This document shows positions 40,679-48,817 of a stretch of 64,000 nucleotides of DNA, one piece after another (position 1 is the stretch's first letter; the number at the start of each line of letters is the position of its first letter). The notes under the pieces are model-generated. The model was not told where the DNA came from. It did not search any database and was given only the letters and a program-made list of their open reading frames with translations. The stretch comes from an uncultured Oscillospiraceae bacterium. GTDB lineage: Bacteria; Bacillota; Clostridia; Oscillospirales; Ruminococcaceae. The stretch covers positions 1 to 64,000 of the forward strand of contig CAJTZM010000007.1 of NCBI GenBank assembly GCA_910583935.1, in the 5' to 3' direction. The translations under genes were made by a program, and so were the position numbers.

Positions 40679-42211
40679 ATGAAACGAGTCAGACAGATTG
40701 CCAGCATTGTTCTGGCAGCGGTTTTCCTATTGGCGCTTTTTTCAGGCTGCGCAGAGCAAGCGGAGGGTTCGCTTCCGTCGCCGCAGATGGTGCTGCGGGA
40801 GGGGACGGTGCTTTCCCAACAGCCGAGCGCTGAAAGCTCTTTTAGCAGCGGAGAGACGCCGTCTTCCTCCGATCCGACGGTGCTTTCTTCACAGGCGGGC
40901 GCGCCGTCCCAGAGCGCTTCGGCGCCGGTAGCGTCTTCCCAGGCAGGGCAGCTGTCTTCTTCCAGCCAGGCGGCGTCTTCCTCACAGAGCTCAGCGGTTT
41001 CCAGCAGCTCCAGCACATCGAGCAGCTCCAGTACGCCGCCCAGCTCCAGTGTTCCGCCCAGCTCCGGGACCTCGAGCGGTTCTTTGTCCGGCTCCGGCAG
41101 CTACAGCGGGGACGAATACCGGGCGGTATGGTTTTCTTACCTGGATCTTTCCAGTATGCTGAAGGGACAAACGGAATCGGCCTTTCGCAAGAATATTCGC
41201 AGCGCATTTCAGAAGATTTCCGATTTGGGCTGCAATGTGGCTATTGTGCAGGTTCGGCCCTTTGGGGATGCGCTGTATGAATCGGATTATTTCCCCTGGT
41301 CCTACTTGTGCACCGGCACCGAAGGGAAGAATCCGGGATTTGATCCGCTGGACGTTATGATCGACGAGGCCCGGGATCTGGATTTGGAGATTGAGGCATG
41401 GGTTAACCCGTATCGGATTCGCCCGTCGGGCAACAAAAATGCGCTTTCCAGCTCCAATATTGCCAGTCAGTGGGAGAATGAAAAAAAGGATTATGTGATT
41501 CGATATGGCGGCGGTATCTACTACAATCCGGCCCGGCCCGAGGTGCGGGAGCTGATTGTGGATGGGGTGCGGGAGCTGGCGGAACGCTATGATCTGGACG
41601 GAATCCATTTTGACGATTATTTTTACCCATCCCCGGACGACAGCTTTGACAGCACTGCTTACAAAGAATATAAGAACGGCGGCGGTTCCCTTGGATTGGG
41701 CGACTGGCGGCGGGAAAACGTCAACATCCTCATTCGGGACGTATATTCTGCGATTAAGGCGGCAGATTCATCGATTCGTTTCGGCGTAAGTCCCCAGGGG
41801 AATACTTCAAACAATTATAACAGTCAGTACATAGATGTGGATAAGTGGCTTTCCAATAAAGGGTATGTGGATTACATCTGCCCACAGATTTATTTCGGAT
41901 TTAACAACGCTTCCTCACCTTTTACTCAGACGGTGGCGTTGTGGAATAATAAAATCAAGGTTTCCGGTATTTCACTTTATGTGGGCCTTTCGCCTTACAA
42001 AATTGGATTGACGGATAACTGGGCCGGAAGCAGCGGTAAAAACGAATGGGTTACCGATTCTTCGATTTTGGCCCGTCAGGTGCAGACCGCCAGAGACTAT
42101 AAAAAATACGGCGGATTCGCCCTGTTTCGGTATGCGTCCCTGTTCGCGCCGGATGCGTCGGTAAAAAGCCAGGTGGAAAAAGAGAGAAACGCTTTGGCAG
42201 ACGTTTTATAA
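40679..42211 (+). CDS. GHL10-family glycoside-hydrolase-like lipoprotein
   Basis: A 510-residue surface protein. It has a lipobox at Cys24 (LFSGC), a long Ser/Pro-rich linker (about 60-150, mostly Ser, Ala and Pro) and a DUF187/GHL10 TIM-barrel domain (YngK-like, about 150-500). Typical motifs are YRAVWFSYLDLS, VAIVQVRPFGDALYESDYFPWS, EIEAWVNPYR, YDLDGIHFDDYFYP with the acidic pair, and CPQIYFGF. The family is thought to cleave cell-wall glycans. It is followed after 51 bp by a second GHL10-containing protein fused to an amidase, so the two likely act on peptidoglycan together. Confidence 0.88.
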   Translation: MKRVRQIASIVLAAVFLLALFSGCAEQAEGSLPSPQMVLREGTVLSQQPSAESSFSSGETPSSSDPTVLSSQAGAPSQSASAPVASSQAGQLSSSSQAASSSQSSAVSSSSSTSSSSSTPPSSSVPPSSGTSSGSLSGSGSYSGDEYRAVWFSYLDLSSMLKGQTESAFRKNIRSAFQKISDLGCNVAIVQVRPFGDALYESDYFPWSYLCTGTEGKNPGFDPLDVMIDEARDLDLEIEAWVNPYRIRPSGNKNALSSSNIASQWENEKKDYVIRYGGGIYYNPARPEVRELIVDGVRELAERYDLDGIHFDDYFYPSPDDSFDSTAYKEYKNGGGSLGLGDWRRENVNILIRDVYSAIKAADSSIRFGVSPQGNTSNNYNSQYIDVDKWLSNKGYVDYICPQIYFGFNNASSPFTQTVALWNNKIKVSGISLYVGLSPYKIGLTDNWAGSSGKNEWVTDSSILARQVQTARDYKKYGGFALFRYASLFAPDASVKSQVEKERNALADVL

Positions 42212-42262
42212 AACAAGGGATTAGGAGAGAAGCGGCGGCCAGCCGCGGGGGGAGGAGCCAAA

Positions 42263-45200
42263 ATGGCCTATTTACTGAACAACAAAAAGATTTTTGGAAT
42301 CATTATCGGCATTTTGCTGGCGGTCATCACCCTCACCGTTACAGTTGTAGCGGTGGTGGTTAACACACCGGAAAAGGATCCGGCCGGCCAGATCAGCCAG
42401 AGCGATGCTGAGCCGTCCGAGGAGGAGCCGGCACAAAGCGAACCGACAGAAGATCCGGGGGAGCAGCCGGATCCGGATACGCCGGACACGACGCCGGTTG
42501 TTTTCCGTAGCCCGGACGAGATGCGCGGCGTGTGGCTGGTACCCGGCACAGACTTTCTGACCAGCCTCAGCGACAGTTCTGCCGCAGTTAAGGCTGCGGT
42601 GGACAAGGCGATTGCCGACGCGAAAAATTTAATGATGAATACCATTATCATCGACTCGGTTTACGGAGATTATGTTCTGTACAAAAGCGGTACGGCGGCC
42701 AGCGTCCCCACCGATTTTGATCTGTTGGAATATATCATTGCCGAATGCCGGGAAAACGATTTGTATGTATACGCCACCTTTGACGTGATGAAAATTCAGC
42801 AGGACGGTAAAAACGTTCCGGCGGACAAGGTGGACGCACAAGCTTTAAGCGCTATTTCCGAAAACGCCAAGGCTTTTGCGCAGAAATATGACCTGGACGG
42901 CGTTTTGCTGGACAATTACTACCTGTCCTCCTCCGGCAATGGGACGGCATATGCCTCCTATTTAGGGATTGGCGGCGGCATGGGTTTTGAAAATTATATG
43001 TACAGCTCGACTAAATCTGCTATGCAGACGGTGGTCGACGCTTTCCATCAGGGTCGGCGCAGCATCCAGGTTGGGCTTTTATCCGATGCGGTATGGGCGA
43101 ATAAGTCCACCAATGAAGCAGGATCGGACACATCTGCCGCTTTCCAGGCGCTGACCAACGGATATGCGGATACCAAGCAGTTTGTGGAGGAAGGGTATTA
43201 CGACTTTATTGCGGTAAAGGCATTCGCTTCCAGAAGCAATCAGGCCACGCCCTTTGCCACGGTTGTAAAGTGGTGGGCGGCGCTGGCGCAGCAGAAAAAT
43301 ATTCCCCTATATGCGGTGCAGGCCTCCAGCAAAGCGGTCTCCACCGAATCCGGCTGGACAAGCCCCACCGAGCTGACCGAGCAGGTCATGGCGGCGCGGG
43401 AGGTTGCCGGGTATAAGGGCAGCATGTTCGACTCCCTCGGGCGCTTGAAGGCGGATCCTCAGGGAAGCACCGCCGCGCTGCAAAAGCTGTTTAACGAAGA
43501 ACTGGATGTAGAATATTTTGCCACCAAGCTGGAAATTGCCAAGCCGAAGGAAAAGACCTTTACGACCTACGAGCCGACCGTTGTATTCAGCGGCTCCTCT
43601 GACCCGTATTTTGACGCGGTCTTCAACGGCGAAAAGCTGGAGCGGGATGAAAACGGCTACTTCAGCCTGGAGCTGGAGCTGAAGCCGGGGCTCAACACCT
43701 TTACCTTTAAGCACAAGGACCAGTCTGTTACCTATAACATCACCCGGGTGGTTAAGGTTTTGGAGAGTATCTCTCCGCAGGGGAATCTGACAGTCAACGG
43801 CGGCACGGAGGTCACCGTTTCGGCGATGGCGTATAAGGACGCTAAGGTTACCGCGACGCTGGGCGGGCAGACCATCCAGCTGGCCCGGGATACGGCGGAT
43901 GACGATTCCACCGACAAGGATACGAACTTTGTCAAATTCAGCGGGAAAATTACCGTGCCGGCGGGGACCTCCTCGGTGCAGAAGCTGGGGAATGTCAACA
44001 TCTCCGCCACCTGGAGCGGCGTGACCGACACGCTGCAGGGCGCTTATGTGACGGTCAATAAAAAGGTGCAGATCAGCGACGGCGTACTGGTGCAGGTGAC
44101 CGCCGCCCAGGCGGAAACCTTCCCGGACAGCACGCTGGATGATCTGTCCCAGCCGTCCTACTTCCCCATCTGTAAGGGGAGCTTGGATTTTGTCGTCGGC
44201 GATGAGCTGATTTACAAAGAGGGAAGCAGCACCTATTCTTATTACAATCTGGCTTCCGGCCGGCGGGTGTATTCTAAGGATATCGCCACAGTAGGCGGTT
44301 CGCTGGAGCACAATGTCATTTCCGGTTTGCAGGTGGTCAGCGACAGCGGCCATACCTATGTCAAGTTAAAAATGTCGCAGAAGGCGGCATATACCTTCCA
44401 GTATTCCTCCAGCGCGATCACCATTGATTTCCATTATACCGACGAGGTGCCGGATGATCTGAGCCTGTCGAAAAACCCGCTGTTCAGCTCCGCCACCTGG
44501 AGCGGCAGTACTTTGAAACTGAAGCTGAAAGGCGGATTTTTGGGGTATAAGGCCTACTATGAGTCGGATACCGGCTATCTGGTGTTCCAGTGCAACAATC
44601 CGCCCGCTTCCATGAGTGCGGCAAGGATTGTCATTGATCCCGGTCACTGCAATACCGATCCGGGCGCCTTGGGATTCCGTGAGGACTACAACGAGTATGA
44701 GGTGAATTTGGCGATTTCTAAATACCTCAAGGCGGAGCTGGAGGCGATGGGCGCCTACGTTTACATGAATGATACAACCAACGGCAAGGTAGAGCTGTGG
44801 ACACGTCTGGGCAACGGCAAGAGCGCCGACCCGCATGTTTTGATCAGCGTACACGCCAATTCCGCTACCAGCGCTTCGGCCAGCGGATCGGAGGCGTACT
44901 ACTTTAACGCTTTCTCCAGCGATTTTGCCGCCAAGGCCAGCTCCGCTACAGCCAGTGCGCTGGGCACCGGGAACCGGGGGGCTAAATTTGGCCGGTTCTA
45001 TATGACCCGCGACAGTGAGTTCCCGGCCATTCTGCTGGAGACCGGCTTTGTTTCCAACAAGGATGAGTATGCGAAGCTGATCAATCCCGAAAAGCAGAAG
45101 GCCATCGCGTCTTCGGTGGCATCTTCCATTAAATCCTTCCTGTCTTCAATGGGCATGGGCAATGTAGCCACCGGTACCCAGTCGGTCGGCGATATGGCGG

Positions 45201-46117
45201 GCGACTCCACTGTGGCGGTGAGCGGCATTTCGCTGGATCAGACCAAGGCGACCATCAAGGCAGGTGAAACGCTTACGCTGAAGGCGGTAATCAAGCCGGA
45301 AAACGCAACCAACAAGCAGGTCAGCTGGACCAGCTCGGACGAGTCGGTAGCGACGGTTGATGCAAATGGTGTAGTCACCGGCAAAAAGGAGGGCGACACA
45401 GCCATCATCACTGTGACGACGGCCGACGGAGAAAAGACAGCTACCTGTAAAATTACTGTAAAGGGTTCGGTCGCGTCGGTCGCTCTTGACAAGACCGAGC
45501 TGGCCTTGAAGGCGGGCGATACATATACATTGAAACCTACCCTGACGGGGGCAAGCGGCGTGATCACCTATGCCTGGAGCACGGACGATGAATCAGTGGC
45601 TGCGGTAGATAAAAGCGGGAAGGTGACGGCGAAGAAGGAAGGAACTGTTAAGATTACGGTGAAGGCAAGCAACGGGGTTTCCGCCTCTTGTACGGTGACG
45701 GTATCCGCCAGTACATCCGGCTCTTCCGGGTCCTCCAGTTCCTCTGGGTCCTCTAGTTCTTCCGATTCTTTCAGCGATACGTCTAGTTCTTCCAGTAGCC
45801 AAAGCAGCGCCAGCTCTTCGTCCTCCAGCAGCTCTTCGGCACCGGAGGTAGAGGGAATTATTCCAATCAACGACCATATTTCCATTGAAAAAGGAAGCAG
45901 CAAGCAGCTGTTTTATACGGTCCGGCCGGACAATGCATCTAAGCCTGAGGTCACCTTTAAAAGCAGTGATACGGAGGTGGTGACTGTGTCGGAGGATGGT
46001 ACGATCGTGGGTAAAGCAGTGGGAAAAGCAAAGGTTACGCTGACTGCGAAGGATGGTTCGACCTGTGAATGGTCCATTACCGTGGGAAACAAGAATCTCG
46101 CTGGCATCTTAGGTTAA
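42263..46117 (+). CDS. GHL10-like / N-acetylmuramoyl-L-alanine amidase / Big2 multidomain protein
   Basis: A 1284-residue cell-envelope protein. An N-terminal transmembrane anchor (residues 10-35) and acidic linker (40-80) are followed by a GHL10-like barrel (about 85-390; DEMRGVWLVPG, YDLDGVLLDNYYLS, FIAVKAF), a beta-rich region with an AMIN-like part (about 400-780) and an Amidase_3 domain (about 787-970). Its zinc and catalytic residues are intact: IDPGH, the Glu of YNEYEVNL, ISVHANS and LLETGFVSN. Two Big2 Ig-like domains (about 985-1150), a Ser-rich linker and a third Big2-like domain end the protein. The barrel has DN where the neighbour has DD, so its hydrolase activity is in doubt. 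GGGAGGAG precedes the ATG. Confidence 0.9.
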   Translation: MAYLLNNKKIFGIIIGILLAVITLTVTVVAVVVNTPEKDPAGQISQSDAEPSEEEPAQSEPTEDPGEQPDPDTPDTTPVVFRSPDEMRGVWLVPGTDFLTSLSDSSAAVKAAVDKAIADAKNLMMNTIIIDSVYGDYVLYKSGTAASVPTDFDLLEYIIAECRENDLYVYATFDVMKIQQDGKNVPADKVDAQALSAISENAKAFAQKYDLDGVLLDNYYLSSSGNGTAYASYLGIGGGMGFENYMYSSTKSAMQTVVDAFHQGRRSIQVGLLSDAVWANKSTNEAGSDTSAAFQALTNGYADTKQFVEEGYYDFIAVKAFASRSNQATPFATVVKWWAALAQQKNIPLYAVQASSKAVSTESGWTSPTELTEQVMAAREVAGYKGSMFDSLGRLKADPQGSTAALQKLFNEELDVEYFATKLEIAKPKEKTFTTYEPTVVFSGSSDPYFDAVFNGEKLERDENGYFSLELELKPGLNTFTFKHKDQSVTYNITRVVKVLESISPQGNLTVNGGTEVTVSAMAYKDAKVTATLGGQTIQLARDTADDDSTDKDTNFVKFSGKITVPAGTSSVQKLGNVNISATWSGVTDTLQGAYVTVNKKVQISDGVLVQVTAAQAETFPDSTLDDLSQPSYFPICKGSLDFVVGDELIYKEGSSTYSYYNLASGRRVYSKDIATVGGSLEHNVISGLQVVSDSGHTYVKLKMSQKAAYTFQYSSSAITIDFHYTDEVPDDLSLSKNPLFSSATWSGSTLKLKLKGGFLGYKAYYESDTGYLVFQCNNPPASMSAARIVIDPGHCNTDPGALGFREDYNEYEVNLAISKYLKAELEAMGAYVYMNDTTNGKVELWTRLGNGKSADPHVLISVHANSATSASASGSEAYYFNAFSSDFAAKASSATASALGTGNRGAKFGRFYMTRDSEFPAILLETGFVSNKDEYAKLINPEKQKAIASSVASSIKSFLSSMGMGNVATGTQSVGDMAGDSTVAVSGISLDQTKATIKAGETLTLKAVIKPENATNKQVSWTSSDESVATVDANGVVTGKKEGDTAIITVTTADGEKTATCKITVKGSVASVALDKTELALKAGDTYTLKPTLTGASGVITYAWSTDDESVAAVDKSGKVTAKKEGTVKITVKASNGVSASCTVTVSASTSGSSGSSSSSGSSSSSDSFSDTSSSSSSQSSASSSSSSSSSAPEVEGIIPINDHISIEKGSSKQLFYTVRPDNASKPEVTFKSSDTEVVTVSEDGTIVGKAVGKAKVTLTAKDGSTCEWSITVGNKNLAGILG

Positions 46118-46147
46118 AATAACGCGTTTTCTAAAGAAAATAGAGTT

Positions 46148-46184
46148 GGCAAGGGCCCCTTTCTTTCAGAAAGGGGCCCTTGCC
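46148..46184 (+). terminator. Strong hairpin after the amidase gene
   Basis: A perfect 17-bp stem starting GGCAAGGGCCCC with a TTC loop, 31 bp after the stop. The T run is short (GCGTTTCG), so termination rests on stem strength. Confidence 0.7.
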
Positions 46185-46236
46185 GCGTTTCGCAAAGCTT
46201 ATGGAGGTGGCGGAGAAAACCTTCCGGCTGCTTTTT

Positions 46237-46265
46237 GTATATTTTGTCCCCTTTTCGCATAGTAT
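46237..46265 (+). promoter_or_regulatory. Sigma-E-like sporulation promoter
   Basis: GTATATT (46237-46243), 14 nt, CATAGTAT (46258-46265). This compares well with the Bacillus sigma-E consensus (kmATATT, 14-15 nt, CATACAnT) and lies about 30 bp before the SpoIVFA-like gene, whose B. subtilis counterpart is sigma-E controlled. No good sigma-A match is present. Confidence 0.5.
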
Positions 46266-46295
46266 AGCCCAGGAAAAGAAAACGGAGGCAAAGGC

Positions 46296-47252
46296 ATGGC
46301 GGATCGTCGGGACTATGACCGGTATAGGGGAAGCGGCGCTTATCGGGCCGATACTTATTACAGAAAGGGACAGAATTCAAAGGGGGTGGGCGGCTCCATA
46401 CTGCCCTATCAGCTTGCGGTTTGCAGCATCCTGCTTTTATGCCTGCTGGGAGGATGGCTGCTCAATACCGAATGGTTTTACGCAGGCAAGCAGCAGCTGC
46501 TGGCCCAGATGAACGCCGCGGACCAAACCCAGCAGGTCGAAGCAATACTGTCGGGCTTTTGGCGGCAAAAGGACGATAAGAATCCGGTGGAAAACAAGGA
46601 GTCAGATGCGGCACAATCCTTGCCGGATGAAGGCACAGAGGACGCTACATCACAAAAGCTGGAGGAGCTGCGCCGTTACATTGAACAATATGGCGGGGAA
46701 AAGGAGCAGCCGGCTGCGGCGGAACCGACGGGTATGGGCGGGTATCTGCCGGTTGCCGCTTTGAGGACAGACAGCGGCAGATACCCGGCGCCGGAGGGCT
46801 GTCTTTTATCGCCGGTGGCGGTGAGCGCAAAGCCGCTGCTGCCTTTAAAGAGCGCGGCGGTGACCAGCATTTTCGGGTACCGCCTGCATCCCATCACCGA
46901 GGAGCTGGATTTTCATACGGGGCTTGATTTGGCGGCGGCACAGGGAACGCGGATCTGCGCGGCGTGGCCTGGCACGGTGGAGGAGACAGGCTGGTCGGAT
47001 ATCTACGGGAATTACGCGCTCGTCAGCCACGGCGGTGGTCTGGCGACTTTTTATGCCCATTGTGATTCGGTCGTGGTAGAGGAAGGGATGGTACTGCGCC
47101 AGGGAGAGCTGATTGGGTATGTGGGAGAAACCGGCTGGGCAACCGGCCCTCATCTGCATTGGGAGATCCGGGTAAACGGACTGCGGGTAGACCCTGCCTG
47201 GATTTTTGGCTCCCGGCAGGCGGTGGGGGAGGACGATCGTGCAAAGCGGTAG
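46296..47252 (+). CDS. SpoIVFA-like membrane protein with M23 (LytM) domain
   Basis: A 318-residue protein. A cytoplasmic basic N-terminus, one transmembrane helix (about residues 44-62), an acidic linker with coiled-coil tendency (80-150) and a C-terminal M23 domain (about 190-305). The metal motifs look intact: FHTGLDLAA (His and Asp) and HLHWEIR. It is directly followed, with a 14-bp overlap, by an M50 protease. This is the SpoIVFA-SpoIVFB pair arrangement, where SpoIVFA holds and inhibits the pro-sigma-K protease in the outer forespore membrane. Unlike B. subtilis SpoIVFA, whose LytM domain is degenerate, this one might still cut peptidoglycan. A GGAGG site precedes the ATG. Confidence 0.82.
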   Translation: MADRRDYDRYRGSGAYRADTYYRKGQNSKGVGGSILPYQLAVCSILLLCLLGGWLLNTEWFYAGKQQLLAQMNAADQTQQVEAILSGFWRQKDDKNPVENKESDAAQSLPDEGTEDATSQKLEELRRYIEQYGGEKEQPAAAEPTGMGGYLPVAALRTDSGRYPAPEGCLLSPVAVSAKPLLPLKSAAVTSIFGYRLHPITEELDFHTGLDLAAAQGTRICAAWPGTVEETGWSDIYGNYALVSHGGGLATFYAHCDSVVVEEGMVLRQGELIGYVGETGWATGPHLHWEIRVNGLRVDPAWIFGSRQAVGEDDRAKR

Positions 47253-47820
47253 CAGAAAACCTATGATCCGTATCTCGGTCCCCTTTTTGTGCGGACTGAT
47301 CCTTTTTTTGCTTTTTGACCGGACCGGGCTGGGCGGGCAGATGGTGCTGGCTGCTCTTGTCCACGAGATTGGACACCTGATCGCAATGGCGGCGCTGGGA
47401 GAACAGCCCCAATCTATTATTTTCGGCGGCTTTGGTATTCGAATGGAGCGGCGGCTGGGAACACGGCTGCCGTATCAAAAGGAGATCTGGATTTACGGGG
47501 CGGGCCCGGCGGCAAATCTGCTGACCGCGCTGTTGTTTTTTTCTAATCCAAGGATCTGCCGGGTACACCTGTTATTGGGGCTTTTCAATCTGCTTCCCAT
47601 GGGCGTTTTAGATGGCGGACAGATCCTTCGCTGCATTCTGCAGCAAAAGATGGAAATGGTTAGAGGAGATTTTTGGCGGCGAAGTGTTTCTTTGTGCTGC
47701 GGACTTCTGCTGATTCTTTTGGCCGTTGCCGTCTTTTTGACAAGCGGCTACAACGCGTCGCTTTTAAGCACCTCGGTGTATCTGATGTGGCTGCTTATAG
47801 CCGGAAACGACGAGGTTTAA
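47239..47820 (+). CDS. SpoIVFB-like site-2 protease (M50)
   Basis: A 193-residue intramembrane metalloprotease with about five helices. HEIGH at residues 42-46 supplies the zinc ligands and catalytic Glu, and MGVLDGGQIL the third ligand Asp. The expected substrate is pro-sigma-K, inferred from the family and the SpoIVFA-like partner. It lacks the CBS domain found in B. subtilis SpoIVFB, so ATP sensing would be absent. The start is GTG 47239, with GGAGG 6 nt upstream, overlapping the previous gene. Confidence 0.85.
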   Translation: MQSGSRKPMIRISVPFLCGLILFLLFDRTGLGGQMVLAALVHEIGHLIAMAALGEQPQSIIFGGFGIRMERRLGTRLPYQKEIWIYGAGPAANLLTALLFFSNPRICRVHLLLGLFNLLPMGVLDGGQILRCILQQKMEMVRGDFWRRSVSLCCGLLLILLAVAVFLTSGYNASLLSTSVYLMWLLIAGNDEV

Positions 47821-47856
47821 GCGGTTGGGATGGCCGAAAAACAGCTTGACAACATG

Positions 47857-47892
47857 AGAAAAAGCGGGGGCTGTTTTGACAGGTCCCCCGCT
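47857..47892 (-). terminator. Terminator of the small membrane protein gene
   Basis: On the minus strand, AGCGGGGG pairs with CCCCCGCT around an inner CTGT/ACAG stem and ends in TTTTTC. It may also stop transcripts coming from SpoIVFB. Confidence 0.85.
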
Positions 47893-47914
47893 CCATTTTG
47901 CGTTTATATCCTTT

Positions 47915-48136
47915 TTAATCGTTGCGGGACTGATTGGACCCGGCGTTTTTCTCAAGCTTTAAGAGAATCATTCCTGTGCAGGTGACGATGACGACGCAAA
48001 GATATAAGCAGATCCCTAAAACGGTGGCGGAGCCGTAATCCATGCCGTTAAAAAGATTGCCGATCCACGAAGAGACGAACATGCCACCGATGGCTGCGGC
48101 GATTCCTGCCAAAACAAACTTCCAAAGCTTTTCCAT
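47915..48136 (-). CDS. Small two-helix membrane protein of unknown function
   Basis: A 73-residue protein: MEKLWKFVLAGIAAAIGGMF opens a first hydrophobic helix, a Gly-rich turn follows (NLFNGMDYGS), then a second helix (ATVLGICLYLCVVIVTCTGMILL) and a charged tail. No family is recognised. GAAAGGAAG lies upstream of the ATG. The frame is open further upstream to 48316, but that part contains the promoter and has no site. Confidence 0.7.
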   Translation of the reverse strand: MEKLWKFVLAGIAAAIGGMFVSSWIGNLFNGMDYGSATVLGICLYLCVVIVTCTGMILLKLEKNAGSNQSRND

Positions 48137-48176
48137 CTGGTTTTCTTCCTTTCGCGAACAGAATTTGACACTTTCG

Positions 48177-48205
48177 ATTATACTATGGGCCTTCGATTCA
48201 CGCAA
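48177..48205 (-). promoter_or_regulatory. Promoter of the small membrane protein gene
   Basis: On the minus strand, TTGCGT (48200-48205), 17 nt, TATAAT (48177-48182), about 40 bp upstream of the start. Confidence 0.7.
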
Positions 48206-48817
48206 CCCGTCCCAGCTAAGCCGCCAAAAATTAAAAGGGAAAGACGCTTTTCCCAAAAGGGTTCGTACGGATTTATCATTGCATTCCCAGCCCAAGTCAG
48301 ATATAATGAAAAACATGGGAAAGCTCCATACAGGCGTGGAAAGAAGGGAATTCTTCTTCGGAAATTCACTTGTTTTGCAGAATTCCCAGCCCTTTCGTTA
48401 GAGAATATGACGATGAGCCATTCCAAAGCGAAGGGAAAATCGAAAGTATGGTACGGCAAAATCGCACAAATCGACAGCATAGTTCCTGTAACAGGAGAGG
48501 TAGCACATCGATTTCAGCAGAAAAATATCGGAACGCTTGTGAAATCTGCCCAATAAGGGTGAGTTTGAAAGCCGCCGAGAAGAAACCTTCATTGATAATA
48601 TTGTCCAAAAAAGCCATATGGAAAAGGAGCTGCTTGTAAAGATCATGAAAGATCCCAATCAGCGTGCGGCGTTTTTTAGATTTTTGTTATCAGTACGACG
48701 CCAATCTGTTTGTCTGCGGTATGGGTAAAGACAATCTGTTGGCGTGAGGCGATCTGTAGTTTTCTGGCGATTTCGCCTATTCCATCAAGAAAAAATCCAA
48801 TGAACAGGAGAAACTGT
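48206..48817. other. Decayed stretch without an intact gene
   Basis: About 610 bases with many short, mutually overlapping frames and no supported start. The most protein-like part is the frame at 48543-48728. The base composition is more AT-rich than the neighbours, which suggests foreign or decaying sequence. No promoter for the radical SAM gene could be assigned. Confidence 0.5.
48543..48728 (+). pseudogene. Fragment of an unidentified coding sequence
   Basis: A 61-codon open frame reads like real protein (KGEFESRREETFIDNIVQ, then HMEKELLVKIMKDPNQRAAF) but has a stop just before it and no start or binding site. Near its end another frame continues with YQYDANLFVCGMGKDNLL before stopping at 48749. 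This pattern suggests the remains of a frameshifted gene. I cannot assign it to a family. Confidence 0.35.

Noticed and set aside
40930..41090. Short repeats in the Ser-rich linker as a CRISPR or repeat array
   Set aside because: The repeats encode a Ser/Ala/Pro linker in frame within a lipoprotein and have no regular spacer structure.
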